A stretch of 12,003 nucleotides of DNA from Rhodospirillales bacterium (GTDB taxonomy: Bacteria; Pseudomonadota; Alphaproteobacteria; CACIAM-22H2), in the NCBI GenBank assembly GCA_016195145.1, contig JACQAF010000252.1, positions 1 to 12,003 of the forward strand, given 5' to 3'. Every line of letters starts with the position of its first letter. Position 1 is the first letter of the stretch. The translations under genes and the position numbers were made by a program. The notes under the pieces were generated by a model. That model ran no database searches. It saw nothing but the letters and a program-made list of their open reading frames with translations, and had not been told where the DNA came from. Positions 6,572 through 12,003 of the stretch are shown one piece after another.

Positions 6572-7476
6572 GATCTTCTGCCCGTTACTCCCGCCGCCAC
6601 GCGCCGAACCTTAAGGCGCTTCAGGCGGCGCGGATCGGCGTCGAGAATCTCGAACTCGAAGCCGGCGGGGTGCACGATCACCTCGCCACGGCTGGGCAGC
6701 CGCCCGGCCCGGGCGACGACCAGGCCGCCGATGGTGTCGATATCGGCGGCGCGCTCCTCGGCGGTCAGGATGGGGCCGATCTGCTGTTCGAATTCACCGA
6801 TCGGCAATCGTGCATCGGCAAGCACGGTTTCCTCGCTCTCGCGCACCAACCGTGGTCCTTCGTCGACATCGTGTTCATCCTCGATCTCGCCGACGATTTC
6901 CTCGACCAAATCCTCGATGGTGACGAGACCATCGACGCCGCCATATTCGTCGACCACCAGCGCCATGTGCAGGCGAGTCTTGCGCATCTCGAGCAGGAGA
7001 TCGAGCAACCGCATCGACGGCGCCACGAAAAGAAGCCGGCGCAGGATATCGGCGAGCTTGAATTCGCGCCCGCCGCCCCAGAACTGCATCACGTCCTTGA
7101 TGTGAACGAAGCCGATCACATCGTCGAGCGAATCGCGGAAGACGGGCATGCGCGAATGCGCCTCGCGGGTCATCGCCTTGACCAGATCGGCGAGCGATAC
7201 GTCGTAGCTGACGGTGATGATATCGGCGCGCGGCACCATCACGTCATAAGTCGTCAGCTCGCGCAGCTTGAAAATATTGCGCAGCAGCGTGCGTTCCTGC
7301 GCGCCGATTTCAGCCAGCGAATGGCGCCCTTCCTCGACCTCCTCGATGATCTCCTCGATCGTGTCGCGCAGGGCCCCTTCGGCCCCCCGGGCGCGGAAGA
7401 TGTCGCGCAGACGGTCGCGCAGACGGTCGGCGAAACCGCGATGGGCCATCGATCCGGGGGGGGCCGGGTCGCTCAT
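6568..7476 (-). CDS. corC: CorC/HlyC-family protein with tandem CBS domains
   Basis: This 302-residue cytosolic protein (E. coli YbeX/CorC family) is linked to magnesium/cobalt efflux and to ribosome or RNA homeostasis. Its biochemical activity is not settled. Domains: a charged N-terminal helical part (about 15-70); a CBS pair beginning at YDVMVPRADIITV (77-89), with the second CBS ending in VVDEYGGVDGLVTIEDLVEEIVGEIEDEHD (174-203); and a C-terminal CorC_HlyC domain (about 215-292). No membrane segment is present, unlike the full-length HlyC/CNNM transporters. The ATG at 7476 overlaps the ybeY stop, and the gene overlaps lnt by 4 bp. No clear ribosome binding site precedes it, so it probably depends on coupling to ybeY. 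Near the start lies a run of eight C in the coding strand (codons 6-8), followed by an in-frame ATG at codon 10. A 12-bp tandem repeat encodes RLRD twice. Confidence 0.93.
   Translation of the reverse strand: MSDPAPPGSMAHRGFADRLRDRLRDIFRARGAEGALRDTIEEIIEEVEEGRHSLAEIGAQERTLLRNIFKLRELTTYDVMVPRADIITVSYDVSLADLVKAMTREAHSRMPVFRDSLDDVIGFVHIKDVMQFWGGGREFKLADILRRLLFVAPSMRLLDLLLEMRKTRLHMALVVDEYGGVDGLVTIEDLVEEIVGEIEDEHDVDEGPRLVRESEETVLADARLPIGEFEQQIGPILTAEERAADIDTIGGLVVARAGRLPSRGEVIVHPAGFEFEILDADPRRLKRLKVRRVAAGVTGRRS
7402..7425 (-). repeat. 12-bp tandem duplication within corC
   Basis: The unit GTCGCGCAGACG (plus-strand reading) occurs twice in perfect tandem, followed by a partial third copy. It encodes RLRD-RLRD near residues 18-25 of CorC and keeps the reading frame. 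Confidence 0.8.
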
Positions 7477-8009
7477 GCGCGCCGCCGCCGGATCGCCGGC
7501 GCCGGTGCGGCAATCCGGTAGGGATCGGCAACGCCGAGGCCGGCAAGAATGCGCGTCTCCAGCGCTTCCATCCGCGTCGCTTCGGCGTCGTCTTGATGAT
7601 CGTGGCCGAAGAGATGCAGCACCCCATGCACGACGAGATGGGCCAGGTGGTCGGGAAGCGTTTTCCCGTCGCGCGCGGCTTCGTGCGCGGCAACGCCGAA
7701 GGCGATAATCACGTCGCCGAGCAGCGTCGGCGCGCCGGCCGGCGGGGAGCGGTCCTCGTCATGCACCGGAAACGACAGAACATTGGTCGGCTTGTCCTGG
7801 CCGCGATAATCGAGATTGAGCGCCCGGACAGCCGCGTCGTCGGCCAGCACCACGGCGATTTCGCCCGCCGCCGCGGGTCCGGCCGCGCCGGCCCTGACCG
7901 CGGCCAGCGCCGCGCGCCGCGCCACGGCTTCGACCCGCAGCGCCGCGCGCCGCCAGGCCGGCGCGTCGATGCGCACCGATACCTGCACGTCCTTGCGGCG
8001 GCGGGTCAT
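7473..8009 (-). CDS. ybeY: Endoribonuclease YbeY (rRNA maturation and quality control)
   Basis: YbeY is a zinc-dependent single-strand RNase implicated in 16S rRNA 3'-end maturation and ribosome quality control. The product has 178 residues. The zinc-binding signature HGVLHLFGHDH is complete, with His128, His132 and His138 in the H-x3-H-x5-H pattern. Upstream lie the conserved LNLDYRGQDKPTNVLSFP segment (64-81) and LLGDVIIAF (97-104). An Ala/Arg-rich insert-like stretch (about 27-49) and an Arg-rich C-terminal tail (RRRRA) are lineage-specific features. The ATG at 8009 overlaps the phoH stop by 4 bp and has GAGAGG 8 nt upstream. The stop codon overlaps the corC start. Its position after phoH (ybeZ) is the conserved arrangement, and the two proteins are thought to work together in RNA metabolism. 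Confidence 0.97.
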   Translation of the reverse strand: MTRRRKDVQVSVRIDAPAWRRAALRVEAVARRAALAAVRAGAAGPAAAGEIAVVLADDAAVRALNLDYRGQDKPTNVLSFPVHDEDRSPPAGAPTLLGDVIIAFGVAAHEAARDGKTLPDHLAHLVVHGVLHLFGHDHQDDAEATRMEALETRILAGLGVADPYRIAAPAPAIRRRRA

Positions 8010-9028
8010 CGCTTCGGCCTCTCGGACGTTGGTTTCGCGCGGCGGGCGTTTTCGTGCGCGTCGTAGGCGCGCACGATGCGCGTCACCAGCGAGTGGCGCA
8101 CGACGTCCTCGGCCCCGAAGCGGACGATGCCGATCGTATCGATGCCGGCGAGCGCCTCGATGGCGTCGAACAGGCCGGATCGCGCCCCCGGCGGCAGGTC
8201 GACCTGGCTCAGATCGCCGGTCACCGCCATGCGGCTGTTTTCGCCGAGGCGGGTAAGAAACATCTTCATCTGCACCGGGCTGGTGTTCTGCGCCTCGTCG
8301 AGGATGACGTAGGAATTGGCCAGCGTGCGGCCGCGCATGAAGGCGAGCGGCGCGATCTCGATTTCGCCCGAGGCCAGCCGCTTCATCACCTGGTCGCCCG
8401 GCAGCATGTCGTAAAGCGCGTCGTAAAGCGGCCGCAGATAGGGATCGACCTTCTCGCGCACGTCGCCGGGCAGGAACCCCAGCCGTTCGCCCGCCTCGAC
8501 CGCCGGACGCGACAGGATGATGCGGTCGACCCGCCCCGAGATCAGCATGTCGACCGCGGCCGCGACGGCGAGATAGGTCTTGCCGGTGCCCGCCGGACCG
8601 AGGCCGAAGACCATTTCGTAGTCGCGCAGCGCCCGCAGATATGCCCCTTGATTCTGCGTGCGCGGCCCGACATGACGCTTGCGCGTGCGGATGGTCAGGT
8701 CTTCGCTGCCGAACAGGTCGACATTGGCGGCGTGGCCGTCGGCCGCCTCGGCGAAGCGAACCGCAGCATCCACCTCGCCCATATCGATCGTCAGCCCGCG
8801 TTGCAGCCGGTCATAGAGCGCCACCAGCGCGTCGCGCGCCGCGGCGCAGCCGGAATGCGGCCCCGAAATCGCTAGCCGGTTGCCGCGCTGGGCGAGGGAA
8901 ACGCCAAGGCGCTGCTCGATGCGCGCAAGATGGCGCGAATGCTCGCCGAACAGAAGCGGCAGCAATGTGTTGTCATCGAACTGAAGATGGATCGGCGCGC
9001 CGCCCGGCGAGGGGGATATCGTACTCAA
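8006..9028 (-). CDS. phoH: PhoH-family ATPase (YbeZ)
   Basis: A P-loop NTPase related to superfamily 1 helicases, generally associated with YbeY in RNA processing. The product has 340 residues. An N-terminal KH-like region (about 15-95) precedes the ATPase. Walker A is GPAGTGKT (144-151), Walker B is VILDEAQN (241-248), and a sensor-like TGDLSQVDLP follows (270-279). The family block ILSRPAVEAGERLGFLPGDVREKVDPYLRPLYD (171-203) is intact. The start is TTG at 9028, overlapping the miaB stop as TTGA. It is supported by GGAG 8 nt upstream and by the 4-bp overlap pattern of the whole block. The C-terminus is basic (KPTSERPKR). The phosphate-starvation link in the name comes from E. coli PhoH and is not shown here. 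Confidence 0.96.
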   Translation of the reverse strand: MSTISPSPGGAPIHLQFDDNTLLPLLFGEHSRHLARIEQRLGVSLAQRGNRLAISGPHSGCAAARDALVALYDRLQRGLTIDMGEVDAAVRFAEAADGHAANVDLFGSEDLTIRTRKRHVGPRTQNQGAYLRALRDYEMVFGLGPAGTGKTYLAVAAAVDMLISGRVDRIILSRPAVEAGERLGFLPGDVREKVDPYLRPLYDALYDMLPGDQVMKRLASGEIEIAPLAFMRGRTLANSYVILDEAQNTSPVQMKMFLTRLGENSRMAVTGDLSQVDLPPGARSGLFDAIEALAGIDTIGIVRFGAEDVVRHSLVTRIVRAYDAHENARRAKPTSERPKR

Positions 9029-10401
9029 GCCGACATCTCCGCCGGCGCCGCCGCAGCTTCGTCGGCCAGCGCACCGGCCAGACTGTTCGAGCCGACGGCC
9101 ACAATGCGGACCGGCGCGATCCGGCCAACGAGCGCGGCCGGCGCATCGACATGGACTGCCTGCAGATAGGGCGAGCGGCCGGCGAGCTGGCCGGCATGCC
9201 GGCCTGGCCGTTCGAAAAGCACGGGCATGGTTTGACCGCAGGCGGCGCGGTTGAACGCGTCCTGCTGCGCGCGCAGCAGGGCCTGAAGGCGTTGCAGGCG
9301 CTCGTCCTTGACCGCCTCGGGAACCTGGCTGTCGATATGGGCGGCCGGCGTGCCGGGGCGCGGGCTGAACTTGAAGGAAAACGCGCTGGCGAATCGGATC
9401 GCGCGCACGAGATCGAGGGTCGCTTCGAAATCGGCGTCGCTTTCGCCCGGAAAGCCGACGATGAAATCGGACGACAGCGCGAGATCGGGGCGGGCGGCGC
9501 GCAGGCGTTCGACGATATGGCGGTAATCCTCGGCGCGATGGCCGCGATTCATAGCCGCGAGAATACGGTCCGATCCCGACTGCACGGGAAGATGCAGAAA
9601 CGGCATCAGCTTCGGCTCGTCGGCGTGAACGGCGATCAGCTCGTCATCGACGTCGCGCGGATGCGAGGTGATGTAGCGCAGCCGCATCAACCCCGCGATG
9701 CGCGCCAGCCGCGCGATCAGCCGGCCGAGGCCGACGCGCCGCCCGGCTTCGTCGACGCCGTGATAGGCGTTGACGTTCTGCCCGAGGAGCGAGATCTCCG
9801 CCGCGCCGCGCGCCACCAGCCGTCGCGCCTCGGCCTCGATCTCGGCTGCGGGGCGCGAATATTCCGCTCCCCGCGTATATGGCACGACGCAGAACGAACA
9901 GAACTTGTCGCAGCCTTCCTGCACGGTGAGAAACGCCGAGAGCGCCCCGGGCCCCTCGCCGGCCGGCAAATGATCGAATTTGGGTTCGACGGGGAAATCG
10001 GTGTCGAGAACCGCCCCTTCGCGCCGTGCAGCGCGGGCGACAAGTTCGGGCAGGCGGTGATAGGTCTGCGGGCCGAACACCATGTCGACGAACGGGGCGC
10101 GGCGAACGATTTCCGCGCCCTCGGCCTGGGCGACGCAGCCAGCGACGGCGATCAGCGCCCCCGCCTTGCCGCGCGCCGGATCGTCAGCCGTAAGCGGCTT
10201 CAGCCGACCGAGTTCCGAAAACACCTTCTCTGCCGCCTTTTCACGAATATGGCAGGTGTTGAGGATGATGAGGTCCGCCTCGTCGGCCCGTTCGACCGGC
10301 GCATAGCCGAGCGGCGCTAAGACGTCCGCCATGCGGGCGGAGTCGTAGGCGTTCATCTGGCAGCCGTAGGTTTTAATGAAAAGCTTTTTCGTCACGCGCA
10401 C
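9025..10401 (-). CDS. miaB: tRNA-2-methylthio-N6-dimethylallyladenosine synthase MiaB
   Basis: MiaB is a radical-SAM enzyme that methylthiolates i6A37 in tRNAs reading UNN codons. The product has 458 residues. The N-terminal UPF0004 domain shows its three cluster cysteines: Cys14 (YGCQMN), Cys50 (NTCHIREKA) and Cys89 (AGCVAQ). The radical-SAM CxxxCxxC motif is CDKFCSFC (Cys164, Cys168, Cys171), followed by VVPYTRG. Further blocks are SLLGQNVNAY, RYITSHPRD, LPVQSGSD and SDFIVGFPGE. A C-terminal TRAM domain covers about 382-440. GTG at 10401 is taken as start; GTG at 10395 (two codons later) is equally possible, since the ribosome binding site is weak. It is the first gene of the overlapping miaB-phoH-ybeY-corC-lnt block, behind a promoter candidate in the 118-bp gap. 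The Ala-rich C-terminal tail is unremarkable. Confidence 0.97.
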   Translation of the reverse strand: MRVTKKLFIKTYGCQMNAYDSARMADVLAPLGYAPVERADEADLIILNTCHIREKAAEKVFSELGRLKPLTADDPARGKAGALIAVAGCVAQAEGAEIVRRAPFVDMVFGPQTYHRLPELVARAARREGAVLDTDFPVEPKFDHLPAGEGPGALSAFLTVQEGCDKFCSFCVVPYTRGAEYSRPAAEIEAEARRLVARGAAEISLLGQNVNAYHGVDEAGRRVGLGRLIARLARIAGLMRLRYITSHPRDVDDELIAVHADEPKLMPFLHLPVQSGSDRILAAMNRGHRAEDYRHIVERLRAARPDLALSSDFIVGFPGESDADFEATLDLVRAIRFASAFSFKFSPRPGTPAAHIDSQVPEAVKDERLQRLQALLRAQQDAFNRAACGQTMPVLFERPGRHAGQLAGRSPYLQAVHVDAPAALVGRIAPVRIVAVGSNSLAGALADEAAAAPAEMSA

Positions 10402-10420
10402 GTATCCGCGGAATCGTTAA

Positions 10421-10448
10421 ACCCTACCACCCCCTCCCCCCCTGTCAA
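10421..10448 (-). promoter_or_regulatory. Candidate promoter of the miaB block with a G-run spacer
   Basis: On the minus strand a consensus -35 TTGACA (10448-10443) is followed after 16 bp by TAGGGT (10426-10421). The latter keeps the first, second and last bases of the -10 consensus. The spacer is almost pure G on the coding strand: seven G, A, five G, then TGG. With the GGG of the -10 element it meets the loose pattern for a G-quadruplex. It lies about 20 bp before the miaB start. The promoter is a by-eye call, but the -35 match is exact. Confidence 0.5.
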
Positions 10449-10519
10449 GCCGCGGGGCTCGAGACGAGCATACGGGCCCGAAATAAGGGCCTGGGACAGG
10501 GATTCGAAACCAGTATTTG

Positions 10520-11368
10520 TCATGTCCCGGTGGCGGGATTGGTGGCCGGATTGGCGGCGACTGCCTCGGGCGGGGCAAGGGACGCCGGCCGCCGGCCGCT
10601 ATTGGCGGCGGCGAGCCCGGAGGCGACCTGGCGTTCGCAATACCCGGCCAGCGCCTTGCGCGTGCCGAACTCGGCCATGGTCGCCGGCCGGTGAAACTCG
10701 ACCATGACCGTGAGCCGGCCGAGGCCAATCGCCGTCCATAAATGGGGCGCCATGTCCATATCCCCGTACCAGGCGACGAACGGTCGCCACTGGCGACCGA
10801 GCGGCATGCCGTCGAGCCGCGTATAGGCGAGGCTGACCGGCTGGACAACCAGCGGGCGGCCATCGATCGTCGCCTGGGCGACGCTGAACAGCGCGCTCTT
10901 GAACGGAAGGATGCGGTTCCCGTCGCCGCTCGTACCTTCGGCGAAGAGAACCACGTTGCGCCCCTCGCTGAGGCGGTGGACGACCCCATCGCGCTCGTCG
11001 GTCACGCCGCCGCGCCGCCGGGCGATGAACACGGTGCGCTGGAGCTTCGCCAGCCAGCCGAAAAGCGGCCAGCCGGCGACCTCGCGCTTGGCGACGAAGC
11101 ATGTATCGACCAGCGACGACAGAATGGCGATGTCGAAATACGAAACGTGATTGGCGATGAACAGCACCGGTTGAACCGGGGCAATCTCGCCGCTCGCCTC
11201 GACGCGCAGGCCGAGCAGGCGGCAGACAAGCCGATTATAGACGACCGGCAGGCGCCGGGTGAATCCGGCGCCTGCCGCCAGGCCCAGCGCCTGAACCGGC
11301 ATCAACGGCAGGGTGAGGGCGAGATAAACCAGCGAACGCCACAAAGCGCGAAGCGGTGAAGCGATCAT
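10520..11368 (-). CDS. olsA: PlsC-family acyltransferase, probably lyso-ornithine lipid O-acyltransferase
   Basis: The 282-residue protein belongs to the 1-acylglycerol-3-phosphate acyltransferase (PlsC) superfamily. A hydrophobic N-terminal segment (about 12-36) anchors it at the membrane. The catalytic HX4D motif is NHVSYFD (His74, Asp79), the GTxFIxR-like block is QRTVFIARRRG (110-120), and the substrate motif is FAEGTS (142-147, Ala in place of the usual Pro). A late VVQPVSLAYT motif (174-183) also fits. ATG at 11368 is chosen; it lies 7 bp after the stop of the upstream gene. Reading from further upstream would overlap that gene without family resemblance. The partner upstream is OlsB-like, which favours acylation of lyso-ornithine lipid over lysophosphatidate. 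Sequence alone cannot exclude a general phospholipid PlsC. The C-terminal tail after about residue 255 is low-complexity (Ala/Pro, NPAT twice). Confidence 0.8.
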   Translation of the reverse strand: MIASPLRALWRSLVYLALTLPLMPVQALGLAAGAGFTRRLPVVYNRLVCRLLGLRVEASGEIAPVQPVLFIANHVSYFDIAILSSLVDTCFVAKREVAGWPLFGWLAKLQRTVFIARRRGGVTDERDGVVHRLSEGRNVVLFAEGTSGDGNRILPFKSALFSVAQATIDGRPLVVQPVSLAYTRLDGMPLGRQWRPFVAWYGDMDMAPHLWTAIGLGRLTVMVEFHRPATMAEFGTRKALAGYCERQVASGLAAANSGRRPASLAPPEAVAANPATNPATGT

Positions 11369-11375
11369 GCCTGCT

Positions 11376-12003
11376 CTATTCGGAACCGCCGCCGATTTTG
11401 CGCCGGTAATGGTTGAAATACTTGTCGGTAACGCGGTCGGTGACGACGATGATGCAAACATCGGTGGTGTTGAACTGCGGATCGATCACGGCCCCTTCGC
11501 CGATCAGGCCGCCGAGGCGTAAATACCCCTTGATCAGGGGCGGCAGCACCGCCAGCGCCGCGCGCGCATCGAGCTGGGCGACCGCGGCGTCGGTGTCGAT
11601 TTCGCCCGGCGACAGCATGTTCATGTCGACATAACGGCCGGGCAAGGCGCGGGCCCGTAGGTTGGGCGGCGCCAGATGATAATGATGCAGATAGGATAGC
11701 GGCAGGGCCAGCGCCTGCGGATCGGTTCCCGACAGGCTGGCGCAGCCGAACATGAGCGTGATGTTGCGATCGAAGATGTAGCTGGCGATGCCACGCCACA
11801 AAAGCTGCATCGTCGGGCGCGTCCGGTAGGCGACATCGACGCAGGAACGGCCAAGTTCGAGAATCTCGCCCGGAAACGCCAATAGCTTGGCGATGTCGAA
11901 TTCGGTCGCCGTGTAGAAGCCGCCGGAGCGCTCGGCCGACGAGCGCCGCAGCAGACGGTAGGTGCCGACCACCCCCTCGGCGCCGCTGCCGCGTTTATGA
12001 TCG
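11376..12003 (-). CDS. olsB: OlsB-like N-acyltransferase (hemolysin-type GNAT, 5'-truncated by window edge)
   Basis: This is the C-terminal 208 residues of a gene that enters from the right edge. The frame stays open through 12002 (DHKRGSGAEGVVGTYRLL), so the GTG at 11972 is an internal Val, not the start. The family (ornithine-acyl-ACP N-acyltransferase, GNAT-type, also annotated as hemolysin-like) is recognised from VVGTYRLL, FYTATEFD, ELGRSCVDVAYR, LPLSYLHHYHLAP, and the block LPPLIKGYLRLGGLIGEG with FNTTDVCIIV near the C-terminus. OlsB makes lyso-ornithine lipid from ornithine and a 3-hydroxyacyl-ACP. The PlsC-family gene follows after 7 bp, matching the two-step OlsB/OlsA pathway. About 80-90 N-terminal residues should lie outside the window if it has the usual family length. 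The substrate is inferred from family and pairing. Confidence 0.8.
   Translation of the reverse strand, partial: DHKRGSGAEGVVGTYRLLRRSSAERSGGFYTATEFDIAKLLAFPGEILELGRSCVDVAYRTRPTMQLLWRGIASYIFDRNITLMFGCASLSGTDPQALALPLSYLHHYHLAPPNLRARALPGRYVDMNMLSPGEIDTDAAVAQLDARAALAVLPPLIKGYLRLGGLIGEGAVIDPQFNTTDVCIIVVTDRVTDKYFNHYRRKIGGGSE

Noticed and set aside
8641..10320. A 559-codon open frame on the plus strand opposite miaB and phoH
   Set aside because: It is antisense to two unmistakable genes, lacks family motifs, and has the Arg/Ala/Gly-rich composition typical of frames created by GC-rich codon bias.
10474..10491. GGCCC/GGGCC hairpin after the olsA-like gene as an intrinsic terminator
   Set aside because: The stem is only 5 bp and has no following T-run on the minus strand, so a terminator call is not supported.
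10496..10514. GATTCGAAACC segment resembling the T-arm of a tRNA or an attachment site at a tRNA 3' end
   Set aside because: The stem has a mismatch and wrong loop size, no acceptor, anticodon or D-arm is found nearby, and no integrase or duplicated end is present.
11369..11461. N-terminal extension of the olsA-like gene from an upstream in-frame start
   Set aside because: It would overlap the end of the OlsB-like gene by 86 bp and adds a Ser/Thr-rich stretch without family similarity; the ATG at 11368 fits the 7-bp spacing.

Overview
The window is a stretch of core chromosome from a GC-rich alphaproteobacterium. All eleven genes lie on the minus strand, so gene order is read from right to left. 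No mobile elements, CRISPR arrays, rRNA, tRNA or foreign-looking insertions were seen. The order olsB-olsA / miaB-phoH-ybeY-corC-lnt / XRE regulator / metK-trmB / rimP-nusA matches a neighbourhood typical of alphaproteobacteria. The miaB-phoH-ybeY-corC-lnt core is also shared with Escherichia coli (miaB-ybeZ-ybeY-ybeX-lnt). The XRE regulator between lnt and metK corresponds to PhrR, next to ActA (Lnt), in Sinorhizobium. The order below alphaproteobacteria cannot be fixed from sequence alone.

Region by region in transcription order: (1) 12003-10520 holds a 5'-truncated OlsB-like N-acyltransferase and a PlsC-family O-acyltransferase 7 bp downstream, probably the ornithine-lipid pair. (2) 10519-10402 is intergenic, with a TTGACA promoter candidate whose spacer is a G-run. 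(3) 10401-4994 is a five-gene block (miaB, phoH, ybeY, corC, lnt) in which every junction is a 4-bp stop/start overlap. It covers tRNA ms2i6A modification, PhoH ATPase, YbeY RNase, CBS-domain CorC and apolipoprotein N-acyltransferase. (4) 4993-4810 is an unusually AT-rich control region with a perfect 10-bp inverted repeat, ahead of the XRE/PhrR-like regulator gene (4809-4363). (5) 4362-4185 is a structured metK leader in which no known SAM riboswitch was recognised. It is followed by metK and trmB. (6) A strong symmetrical intrinsic terminator (2091-2127) follows trmB and lies only 31 bp before rimP, which is followed by nusA. nusA runs off the left edge.

The genes combine RNA maturation and ribosome functions (MiaB, YbeY, TrmB, RimP, NusA), methyl-donor supply (MetK makes the SAM used by MiaB and TrmB) and envelope lipid functions (OlsB/OlsA, Lnt). 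No undescribed system is evident. The best second-look items are regulatory: a terminator/attenuator arrangement ahead of rimP-nusA, the inverted repeat ahead of the regulator, the G-rich promoter spacer of the miaB block, and the unexplained metK leader.
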